DNA from: Nakamurella deserti
GTDB taxonomy: Bacteria; Actinomycetota; Actinomycetes; Mycobacteriales; Nakamurellaceae
Reading direction: 5' to 3'
DNA length: 64,000 nucleotides
NCBI RefSeq assembly: GCF_003260015.1
Contig: NZ_QCXS01000004.1
Span: 310,001 to 374,000 of the forward strand
Of this stretch, positions 25,840 through 33,421 are shown in pieces; position 1 is the stretch's first letter; each line of letters starts with the position of its first letter. The translations under genes were made by a program, and so were the position numbers. The notes under the pieces were generated by a model. That model made no database searches, was not told the origin of the DNA, and saw only the letters and a program-made list of their open reading frames with translations.

Positions 25840-28421
25840 ACCAGCGCCTGCTGCCGCCGGCGCCGCGCGCGCGTCACCGAGAACAGCACCGCCGCCGCCA
25901 GGATCAACAGACCCTGGAACAGGTACTGCCACATCTGCGAGAGCCCGAGGAACGTCGTGGCGTTCAGCACCTGGATCAGCAGCACCGAACCCAGCAGCGT
26001 CCCGACGAACGTCCCCCGGCCGCCGAGCAGGCTGGTCCCGCCGAGGACCACCGCCGTCACACTGGTCAGCGTGTAGCTGACCCCCTGCAGCGGGTCGCCC
26101 ACCCCGATCTGCGCCATCAGCATGAAGGCGCCCAGCGCGGTGAACAACGACGTGGCGAGATAGGCGAGCACCACCGTGCGGTTGATGCCGACACCGACCT
26201 TGCGGGCCGACTCCTCGTGCGAACCGACCGCCCGCAGCCGCCAACCCCACCGGCTCCGGCGCAGGAGCAGCTCCATCACGATCGTCGCCGCCACCAGCAC
26301 CAGGAATGCCACCGGGATCGGCCCGACCTGCTGGGTGATCATTGCGACCACGTCACCGTTGATGTAGCCGTCCGACGTCGGCCGCAGCAGCAGGCTGACG
26401 CCCTGCAACGCGATGTAGGTGGTCAGCGTCGCCGCGATCGCGGTGAACCGGCCGAACCGGATGAGGCTGCCGTTGATCAGGCCCACGACCGCGGCCAGCA
26501 CGATGCACAGCACCAGACCGACGGCGATCTCACCGGGCGGTGACTCGTCGGTCACCCAGAACGAGGCGACCACCACCAGGAAGCCCGCGAGCGGCCCGAC
26601 CGACAGGTCGATACCGCCGATCAGCAGCGGGATGGTCTGCCCCATCGCGATGAAACCCAGTGCGGTCACCAGGGTCAGGATCGAGGCGATGTTGAAATCG
26701 GAGAGGTAGTTGGCGTTCTCGTTGTAGACGTAGGCGCCGAGCACGACCATCACCGCGACCAGCAGCACCGACGGCGCGTAGTCGCCGCGGAGGAAGCGGG
26801 CGAACGGCGACGAGTTCGCCTTCGTCCCCACCGTCGGCGCAGTCGCGATGTGCGTCGTGGACTCCACCGCGGCCCGGACGATGCGCTCCTCGGTGATGTC
26901 GTCGCCGTGCAGCGTCTCGACCACATGCCCCCGCGACATCACGATGACCTGGTCGCAGAGACCCTCGAGCTCCTTGGCGTCCGACGACGCGACGACCACC
27001 GGGATCCCGGACGCCGACACCTCCCGCAGGATGCGGTAGATCTCCGCACGGGCACCGACGTCCACGCCCTGGGTGGGCTCGTCGGCGACGACGAGCAGCG
27101 GCTCGGACAGCAGGGCGCGGGCCAGCACCACCTTCTGCTGGTTACCGCCGGACAACGCCGAGACCGGCGCGCTCATCGACGGCGCCTTGACCGCCAGCGA
27201 GTCGAGGGTCTCGCCCACCAGCCGTTGCTCGCGACCGTCGTTGAGCAGCCCCCGGCCGTACCGGCCCAGCGACGCCACGGCGGCGTTCTCGCGCACCGAC
27301 AGGGTGCTCATCACGCCGTCGCGCTGCCGGTCGGCGGGCAGGAACGCCGCACGGTGCAGCAGGTCCTTGCCGGACGTGGACCTGCCGGCCACCTGCACGG
27401 TGCCGGTGAACGACTCGAGCCCCGCGAGGGCGCGCAGCAGATCCGACTGGCCGTTGCCGACGACCCCTGCCACGCCGATGATCTGGCCCGGCGTGGCGCT
27501 CAGCGACACGTCGGTGAAGCCGGTGCCGGTGACGCCCTGAAGCACGAAGTTGGGCGTCGCCCCGGGGGCCGGCGCGAGCTTGTCGGGGAACGTCGAGTCG
27601 AGCTGGCGGCCGACGATCATCGCCAGCAGCTCGCCGTCGGTGATGGCCGCGACCTCGGCGGTGCCGCGGACGCGACCGTCCCGGAGCACGGTCACCGAAT
27701 CCGCCAGCTCCCGCACCTCCGCCAACCGGTGCGTGATGTACACGACCGAGGTGCCGTCGGCGACCGCCGACCGCACCTTGGCGAAGAGCAGCTCCACCGA
27801 GTCCTGACCGAGCGGAGCGGTGGGCTCGTCGAGCACCAGCAGCGCCGGCCGCACCGCCAGCGCCTTGGCCACCTCGAGGAGGTGCTTCTGGGCGACGCTC
27901 ATCGTCTCGACGCGGTCGCTCAGGTGGACCTGGAGTCCGACGCCGTCGAGCAGTTCCCGGGCCGTGTCGGCGACCTTGCGGCCGGCGAACACCGACGCCG
28001 GCAACGCCACCCGCAAATTCTCCTCGACGGTCAGGTCGGGCAGCACCGCCGGGTGCTGGTGCACGATCGCGATACCGAGTTCGGTGGCCAGTGCCGGGGT
28101 GAGCGAGCCGATCTCCCGGCCGCCGACCGCGATCGTGCCGGTGTCCGGCTGCAGCACACCGGTGGCGATGTTCATCAGCGTCGACTTGCCGGCGCCGTTC
28201 TCGCCGAGCAGGGCGTGCACCTCACCGGGCCGCACCGTCAACGACACGTCGGTCAGCGCCGCCACGCCGGAGAACGACTTGGAGACGCCCGTCATCACCA
28301 ACGTCGGCGTGCCGACGGCGCCGTCGGCCGCCGCGGAGGTGTCCCCGGCGGCACGGAGCGGGCTGGACCCGGCCGCGGCGGTCGGCCCGGCCGGGGTGTG
28401 CAGAGCAGGAGAATCGGTCAC
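25836..28421 (-). CDS. sugar ABC transporter ATPase-permease fusion
   Basis: An 861-residue fusion of a ribose-type tandem ATPase and a permease. The first ATPase domain (about 40-275) has Walker A GENGAGKS at 73-80 and LLVLDEPTAPLG. The second (about 290-520) has the degenerate GVVGNGQSDLL usual for this family, with the signature LSGGNQQKVVLARAL. From about 545 to 850 follows an RbsC-type permease with the GGIDLSVGPLAGF and LGGTSLLGGRGTF motifs. In most bacteria these are separate genes. A second permease gene lies in the same operon, so the channel is probably a heterodimer of fused and free permease chains. Confidence 0.85.
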   Translation of the reverse strand: MTDSPALHTPAGPTAAAGSSPLRAAGDTSAAADGAVGTPTLVMTGVSKSFSGVAALTDVSLTVRPGEVHALLGENGAGKSTLMNIATGVLQPDTGTIAVGGREIGSLTPALATELGIAIVHQHPAVLPDLTVEENLRVALPASVFAGRKVADTARELLDGVGLQVHLSDRVETMSVAQKHLLEVAKALAVRPALLVLDEPTAPLGQDSVELLFAKVRSAVADGTSVVYITHRLAEVRELADSVTVLRDGRVRGTAEVAAITDGELLAMIVGRQLDSTFPDKLAPAPGATPNFVLQGVTGTGFTDVSLSATPGQIIGVAGVVGNGQSDLLRALAGLESFTGTVQVAGRSTSGKDLLHRAAFLPADRQRDGVMSTLSVRENAAVASLGRYGRGLLNDGREQRLVGETLDSLAVKAPSMSAPVSALSGGNQQKVVLARALLSEPLLVVADEPTQGVDVGARAEIYRILREVSASGIPVVVASSDAKELEGLCDQVIVMSRGHVVETLHGDDITEERIVRAAVESTTHIATAPTVGTKANSSPFARFLRGDYAPSVLLVAVMVVLGAYVYNENANYLSDFNIASILTLVTALGFIAMGQTIPLLIGGIDLSVGPLAGFLVVVASFWVTDESPPGEIAVGLVLCIVLAAVVGLINGSLIRFGRFTAIAATLTTYIALQGVSLLLRPTSDGYINGDVVAMITQQVGPIPVAFLVLVAATIVMELLLRRSRWGWRLRAVGSHEESARKVGVGINRTVVLAYLATSLFTALGAFMLMAQIGVGDPLQGVSYTLTSVTAVVLGGTSLLGGRGTFVGTLLGSVLLIQVLNATTFLGLSQMWQYLFQGLLILAAAVLFSVTRARRRRQQALV

Positions 28422-28502
28422 GGCTTCGCCTTCGTCAGCGGCCCTCGCGGGCCGACGGGACCGGGTCCCGGGACGGCGGTCACCGCCCCGGGACCGCGGG
28501 GT

Positions 28503-29609
28503 CTACTTGAGCAGCGCCGCCTGGGCGTCGCCGGGCAGCTGGGCCGACAGGTAGACGTCGGCCGGCAGGTTCTTGTCGCACTTCACCGGGTTCGGCTTGC
28601 CGCTGACCGAGTCCTCGAACACCGGCGCCTCGAAGGTGAGGTTGGTCGGCGGGACACCGCCGGTGGCGGTGGCGACGGCGTACTGGATGGCGAGGCGGAC
28701 GTTGTCGTTGCCGGTGGTCACCGTCATCAGCTTGAAGTCGGGATTCGCGGCCTTGTTGTCCTCGTAGAAGCAGGACAGCACGTTGCCGTCGGAGGCCGCG
28801 ACGGCCGGGATGGACCGGCCGCTCTTGGCGAACTCCGGAAGTGCGCCCACCAGCGACGGACCGAAATCACTGACGATCACGTCGATCTGGGGGTACTTGG
28901 CGATCGCCGCGGTCAGCACCTGCTGCGTCTTGGCCGGGTCCCAGTTCGTCACCTCGAACGGCGACTCACCGAGGATCGGGTACTTGTCGGCCGGCAGCTG
29001 CTTGTCGAGCTCCGCCCGCTCGGTGGTGCCCTGCGTGTTGCCGGGAGGGCCCGACAGGAACAGGATGTTGCCGCCGTCGGGGAAGTTCGCCTTGATCCAG
29101 GTGGCCCAGTTGGTGGCGTCCGCCGTGGGATCGGAGCCGACGTAGGCGTTGTAGTCGACTCCGTCCTCGCCGCCCGGGTCACTGCGGTAGGGGACGGTGA
29201 CCACACCGGCCTTGTAGGCGCTGCGCAGCGCCGGCAGGATCGCCTTGCCCGCGTCCGGGAAGACCACCATCGCGTTGACGCCCTGGGCGACCATGCCCTG
29301 GATGTCGGAGATGGCCTTCTGGGTGTCGCCCTGGCCGTCGGCGTAGAGGTACTTGGTGACGCTCGGGCACTTCTTCGCCTCGTCCTCACCGGAGGCGGTC
29401 GTGACGAGGCGCCAGCTGTTGCCACCGAAGCCGTCGAGCAGGCCGAGGGTGATCTGCTTGCTGCCGCACCAGGACGGCGCCCCTTCCAGCGGGGACGCCG
29501 ACTGCGAGGGCTGCGCTGCGGTGGACCCGCCGCCGCCGGAACCGCAGCCGGCGAGGACCGCGGCCAGACCGGTGGCGAGGGCGACTGCCCGGAGAGTGTG
29601 CCGTTTCAT
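28503..29609 (-). CDS. sugar ABC transporter substrate-binding lipoprotein
   Basis: A 368-residue periplasmic-binding-protein-like lipoprotein of the ribose-binding type. The signal peptide ends at a lipobox LAGC with Cys22, followed by a Ser/Gly/Ala linker and the two-lobed binding domain. GDTQKAISDIQGMVAQGVNAMVV and IDVIVSDFGPSLVGALPEF are typical strands of the family. AAGGAG precedes the ATG at 29609. It sits between the free permease and the ATPase-permease fusion. Ligand not predictable; neighbours suggest a sugar, polyol or nucleoside-like compound. Confidence 0.85.
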   Translation of the reverse strand: MKRHTLRAVALATGLAAVLAGCGSGGGGSTAAQPSQSASPLEGAPSWCGSKQITLGLLDGFGGNSWRLVTTASGEDEAKKCPSVTKYLYADGQGDTQKAISDIQGMVAQGVNAMVVFPDAGKAILPALRSAYKAGVVTVPYRSDPGGEDGVDYNAYVGSDPTADATNWATWIKANFPDGGNILFLSGPPGNTQGTTERAELDKQLPADKYPILGESPFEVTNWDPAKTQQVLTAAIAKYPQIDVIVSDFGPSLVGALPEFAKSGRSIPAVAASDGNVLSCFYEDNKAANPDFKLMTVTTGNDNVRLAIQYAVATATGGVPPTNLTFEAPVFEDSVSGKPNPVKCDKNLPADVYLSAQLPGDAQAALLK

Positions 29610-29689
29610 GGTGCTCCTTGGGTCTCGACGCGGCGTCGATGCCACGTCAGCGGATGTGCGGGAGGCGGATGCGGACAGGGAAGCCGGAA

Positions 29690-30730
29690 TCAGGCCGACG
29701 ACGGGGTGGCTGCGGGCCCGGACGCCGGACGCGAGCCGAAGCGCGCTCGCAGAGCCGCCCAGTTGACCGTGTACAGCGCGACGCCACCGGCGAGAGCGGC
29801 TGCCTGCACCAGGGTCTGGACCGCGAACGGCACCCCGAGGGCGAGCACGAACTGGTCCAGCTGGGTCAGGAACAGCGCGGCGATCACCGTCGACACCGGG
29901 AAGCCGCGCCCGCCGAGCAGCGACGTGCCACCGAGGACGACCACCGCCACCGACGGCAGCAGGTAGGCGTTGCCCTGGAACGCGGTCGGCTGGGCGGTGA
30001 TGCCGGCCAGCAGGATGCCGGCCAGGCAGTACAGCAGTTGAGCCCAGATGAACGCGAGGGTGTGGTGCGACCGGACGCGCAGGCCCACCGCGCGGGCGGC
30101 GAGCCGGTTCGCGCCGATCGCGGTGAAGCGGCGTCCGGCGACGGTCTTCTTCGTCAGCACCGCCACGACCAGCAGTGCGGCCAGCGCGAACAGCGCGGCG
30201 TGCGGGATGCCGAGGGTGCGGCCGGCGGCCACGTCGCTGAGCAACCGGGTGGTGCTGCGGGGGATGCCGTTGGAGATGCCGAGCACCGCCCCGAACAGCA
30301 GGGCGTTGGTCCCCAGGGTGGCGATGATGGAGTTCAGACCCAGCCAACCCACCAGCAGGCCGTTCAGCGCCCCGGCCGCGACGGCGTAGGCCACGGCGAT
30401 GAGAACCGCTGTCAGGACGCGGCTGTCGTCACCGTTCGGGTAGTGACTGACCACCACGATGGCCAGCGACATCGCGCCCGGAACGGACAGGTCGATGCCG
30501 CCCTGCTGCACGACGAGCATCTGGCCGAGACCCGCGATCGCCAGGACCGCCGCGAACGGCAGCATGCTGGCGATCACGCCACCCGAGACGCTGGACGGCG
30601 CGACGATCGCACTGACGATGAACAGGACCACGGTCGAGACGACGATCGTGATGGCGCCTTTGGCGGTGGCGAACCGGGATCCTCTGGCGACGGCCGGCCG
30701 CAGCCGGTCCGTGGACGTGGCGTCCGTCAT
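29690..30730 (-). CDS. sugar ABC transporter permease (RbsC type)
   Basis: A 346-residue membrane protein with about ten helices. The family segments GQMLVVQQGGIDLSVPGAMS and VVVLGGTSLLGGRGFPVS are clear. It is the first gene of the transporter operon and carries its own start at 30730 after GGGAGA. Together with the permease part of the downstream fusion it would give the two-chain channel; the fusion has both ATPase domains. A -35/-10 promoter lies 90-120 bases upstream. Confidence 0.85.
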   Translation of the reverse strand: MTDATSTDRLRPAVARGSRFATAKGAITIVVSTVVLFIVSAIVAPSSVSGGVIASMLPFAAVLAIAGLGQMLVVQQGGIDLSVPGAMSLAIVVVSHYPNGDDSRVLTAVLIAVAYAVAAGALNGLLVGWLGLNSIIATLGTNALLFGAVLGISNGIPRSTTRLLSDVAAGRTLGIPHAALFALAALLVVAVLTKKTVAGRRFTAIGANRLAARAVGLRVRSHHTLAFIWAQLLYCLAGILLAGITAQPTAFQGNAYLLPSVAVVVLGGTSLLGGRGFPVSTVIAALFLTQLDQFVLALGVPFAVQTLVQAAALAGGVALYTVNWAALRARFGSRPASGPAATPSSA

Positions 30731-30797
30731 GCTGTCTCCCGCACATCGTCGTTGAAGAGGAGATTTCGGAGGTGACACCGCACGCTGTGCGCGGCGT

Positions 30798-30847
30798 GTT
30801 CACAAGTGTTGAGTGAGACTGTACACATGAGGTGACGGCGTTCACAA
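30798..30847 (-). promoter_or_regulatory. transporter promoter flanked by TTGTGAAC direct repeats
   Basis: On the minus strand TTGTGA (30842-30847) and TACAGT (30818-30823), 18 bases apart, make a plausible promoter for the operon starting at 30730. The octamer TTGTGAAC occurs at the -35 (30840-30847) and again downstream at 30798-30805, 42 bases or about four helical turns away, with TGTACA between. Nothing else is seen in the 309 bases between 30731 and 31039. Confidence 0.45.
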
Positions 30848-31039
30848 CCGCTGCGACGGTCTCAGTTCGGTGAATCTTCCGCGCGGCCGCCGGGGTCCGT
30901 ACGTCCGGATGATGACGGCCCGACACGACCAAGGCGCCGTCGCCACGGCCGACCGGCGAACCCCCACCCGGTCGGCGGAACGGCCACCGCGGGCGCCGAC
31001 GGCGATGTGCAGGTCACTCCTGCCGCTGTGAACGGTGCG

Positions 31040-31804
31040 TCAGTACACCATGTAACCGCCGTCGGCAGCGAGCACATGGCCCGCCAGAGCCGAGGCGGCG
31101 TCGGAGAACAGGAAGCAGACGACGGCGGCGATGTCCGCGGGCTCCATCAACCGCTGTTGCGGCGTCTGACCGACCCAGTCCGCGACGATGGCCGGATCGG
31201 TGCGGCCCACCGCATCCAGGATCGGGGTCCGGGTGTACCCGGGGGCGACCGCATTGACCCGGATGTTCAGCGGTGCCCATTCGACCGCCAGGGTGCGGGT
31301 CAGCTGGGCCACCCCGGCCTTGGAGACGTCGTAGGCGACATGGATCTCCGGGTGCACGACCTTGAGACCGGCGATGGACGAGACGTTGACGATGACGCCG
31401 CCGCCGGCGGCGGCCATCACCCGGCCGAACTCCCGCGCGCACAGGAAGGCACCGGTCAGGTTGACCGCGATGGTGCGGTCCCACACCGTCTGCGACAGCT
31501 CCAGGGTCGGGCTGTTCTCGACGATCCCGGCGTTGTTGAACAGCCAGTCGACACGACCGTGGGCGGAGACCAGAGTGTCGGCGAGGGAGCCGATCTCGCG
31601 GCCGTCGGTGACGTCGAGATGCCGGTACTCCGCGGTCCCCGGTGTCGTCGCCGTCAGCTCCGCGGCCATCCGCTCGCCGGCCTCCGGATCGAGATCGGCC
31701 ACCACGACGGTCGCCCCGCGCTGCGCCAGCAGGGTGGCGGTCGCGCTGCCGATCCCGCCGGCACCACCGGTCACGACGGCGACCTTGCCTGCGAACTCCT
31801 CCAT
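31040..31804 (-). CDS. SDR following the 2-oxo-acid dehydrogenase genes
   Basis: A 254-residue classical SDR with the cofactor turn TGGAGGIG at about 12-19, NNAG in FNNAGIV, catalytic Ser in NVSSIAG and Tyr-Lys in YDVSK. The C-terminus ends LAADGGYMVY, as expected for a complete enzyme. The start at 31804 follows AAAGGA; an upstream in-frame ATG would add 15 basic residues. It lies 75 bases behind the E2 gene and may make or remove the hydroxy form of the 2-oxo acid handled by the complex. Confidence 0.85.
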   Translation of the reverse strand: MEEFAGKVAVVTGGAGGIGSATATLLAQRGATVVVADLDPEAGERMAAELTATTPGTAEYRHLDVTDGREIGSLADTLVSAHGRVDWLFNNAGIVENSPTLELSQTVWDRTIAVNLTGAFLCAREFGRVMAAAGGGVIVNVSSIAGLKVVHPEIHVAYDVSKAGVAQLTRTLAVEWAPLNIRVNAVAPGYTRTPILDAVGRTDPAIVADWVGQTPQQRLMEPADIAAVVCFLFSDAASALAGHVLAADGGYMVY

Positions 31805-31879
31805 GGACGGTCCTTTCGGTCGGGCTGCGCGGCCGGCGGGACCCGTCACGGGTGTTCCGCTCCCGCCGCGCGGCGCAGG

Positions 31880-33421
31880 TCAGAGCAGGATCTGCAGGGG
31901 GTTCTCGAGGGTGGTGATGAGGGCGGTGAACCACTCGGCGGCGAGGGCTCCGTCGACGGCGCGGTGGTCGACGGAGAGGGTGAGTTGGAGGGTGGTGGCG
32001 ATGGTGAGGGTTTCGGTGCCGTCGGGGTGGGTGTCGATGGCGGGGGTGCGTCGGCCGGCGCCGACGGCGAGGATGGCTGATTGGGGTGGGTTGATGATGG
32101 CGCCGAAGTCGTCGATGCCGTACATGCCGAGGTTGGTGACGGAGAGGGTGCCGCCCTCGAGTTCGTGTTGTTTGAGTTTGCCGGTGCCGGCGCGGGCGAC
32201 GAAGTCCTTGACGGTGGTGGACAGTTCGCTGATGGAGAGTCGTTGGGCGGCGCGGATGACGGGGGTGACGAGGCCTTTTTCGCCGGCGATGGCGACGGAG
32301 ACGTCGATGTCGTCGTAGCGGCGCAGGGCGTCGTCGGTCCAGATGACGTTCATGGCCGGGACCCGGCGGTGGGCGAGGACGGCGGCTTTGACGACGAGGT
32401 CGTTGACGGAGATGCGGGTGGTGGCGGCGGCGTTGAGTTGGGTCCGCAACGCGAGGAGCGCGTCGATGCGGGCGGTGCGGCGGAGGTAGAAGTGCGGGAC
32501 CTGCTGCTTGCTCTGGGTCAGTCGTGCCGCGACGGCACGGCGGAGCCGGGTGTGCGGTTCGTCGGTCCACGGGCCCGCCGCGGCGGCGGTCGGGGCGGCG
32601 GAATCCGCGACGGCAGAGGCCGGCGCGGCTGCTGCGGCGGCCGGGGCCGCGGCGGCTGCGGCGGGGGCGGGGGCGGCTGCGGCGGGGGCGGGGGCGGCGG
32701 GGGCGGGGACGGCTGCGGGTGTTTCGGTGCGGCGGTGCAGCGCGGCGTCGATGTCGGAGCGCACGATGCGCCCGCCCGGGCCGGTGCCGTGCACCGACGC
32801 GAGGTCGAGGTCGGCTTCCCGGGCCATCCGCCGGGCCAACGGGCTGGCGAACACCCGGGACCCGTGACCGCCGTTGCCCGCGTTTCCGGCAGGCGACGAG
32901 GCTGCGGTGGTCAGGGGTGGGGTGGTCATGGTCGCCGGCGCGGCATCGGACCCCGCCGTCGCGGCATCGGATGCGACCGGCTCGTCGGCACCGACTGACA
33001 CCACGGTGTCGTCCGGCGGCACCTCACCGCCGCTGCCGCCCAGGTTCGCCGCCGCAGCGGCGGTGGCGTCGGCGGTGGCGGTGGCGTCGGCGGTGGTGCT
33101 CTCGGCGGTGGTATCGGTGTCGGCGGTGCTTTCGGTGACGCCAAGGGAGACCAGCAGGGCGTCGACGTCGGCGCCGGCTTCGTCGGCGCCGCCGATGACC
33201 GCGATCGGTGCGCCGACGTCGATCGTGACACCGGCTTCGGCGAGGAGCCGCAGCACGATCCCGTCGGTGTCGGCCTCGAAATCGATGACGGCTTTGTCGG
33301 TCTCGATCTCGGCCAGGGTGTCACCGGCGGCGAACCGGGTGTTCTCGGCGACTTTCCATTCCTGGATGACCGCCTCGGTCATCGCCGCCGCGATCTCCGG
33401 CATCCGCAACAACGACGCCAT
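31880..33421 (-). CDS. dihydrolipoamide acyltransferase (E2) of a 2-oxo-acid dehydrogenase complex
   Basis: A 513-residue E2 core protein. One lipoyl domain occupies residues 1-80 with the lipoylated Lys43 in IETDKAVIDFE. After a Thr/Ala/Asp linker comes the peripheral-subunit binding domain (about 190-225, FASPLARRMAREADLDLASV), then an Ala/Pro linker and the catalytic domain. Near the C-terminus DHRAVDGALAAEW holds the active-site His/Asp. Its ATG overlaps the E1 stop (ATGA). No E3 (lipoamide dehydrogenase) gene is in the window, so a shared E3 must be used. The class (acetoin, branched-chain or other acid) is not decided. Confidence 0.85.
   Translation of the reverse strand: MASLLRMPEIAAAMTEAVIQEWKVAENTRFAAGDTLAEIETDKAVIDFEADTDGIVLRLLAEAGVTIDVGAPIAVIGGADEAGADVDALLVSLGVTESTADTDTTAESTTADATATADATAAAAANLGGSGGEVPPDDTVVSVGADEPVASDAATAGSDAAPATMTTPPLTTAASSPAGNAGNGGHGSRVFASPLARRMAREADLDLASVHGTGPGGRIVRSDIDAALHRRTETPAAVPAPAAPAPAAAAPAPAAAAAAPAAAAAAPASAVADSAAPTAAAAGPWTDEPHTRLRRAVAARLTQSKQQVPHFYLRRTARIDALLALRTQLNAAATTRISVNDLVVKAAVLAHRRVPAMNVIWTDDALRRYDDIDVSVAIAGEKGLVTPVIRAAQRLSISELSTTVKDFVARAGTGKLKQHELEGGTLSVTNLGMYGIDDFGAIINPPQSAILAVGAGRRTPAIDTHPDGTETLTIATTLQLTLSVDHRAVDGALAAEWFTALITTLENPLQILL
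32600..32712. repeat. GC-only repeat encoding the Ala/Pro linker of E2
   Basis: On the plus strand this is almost pure G/C with units of GCGGCTGC and GGGGGCGG. It encodes the flexible Ala/Pro linker before the E2 catalytic domain. A second such tract, with units GGCGGTGGCGTC, at about 33054-33125 encodes the Thr/Ala/Asp linker after the lipoyl domain. Such tracts can vary in length between strains. Confidence 0.6.

Noticed and set aside
26850-29966. Plus-strand open frame of over 1000 codons
   Set aside because: It lies opposite the ATPase-permease fusion and binding-protein genes. Its translation is Arg/His/Gln/Gly-rich without domains, as expected for the antisense of GC-rich coding DNA.
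30731-31039. Possible small coding frame upstream of the importer operon
   Set aside because: Frames are short with mixed codon use; the bases are better explained by the promoter and repeats.
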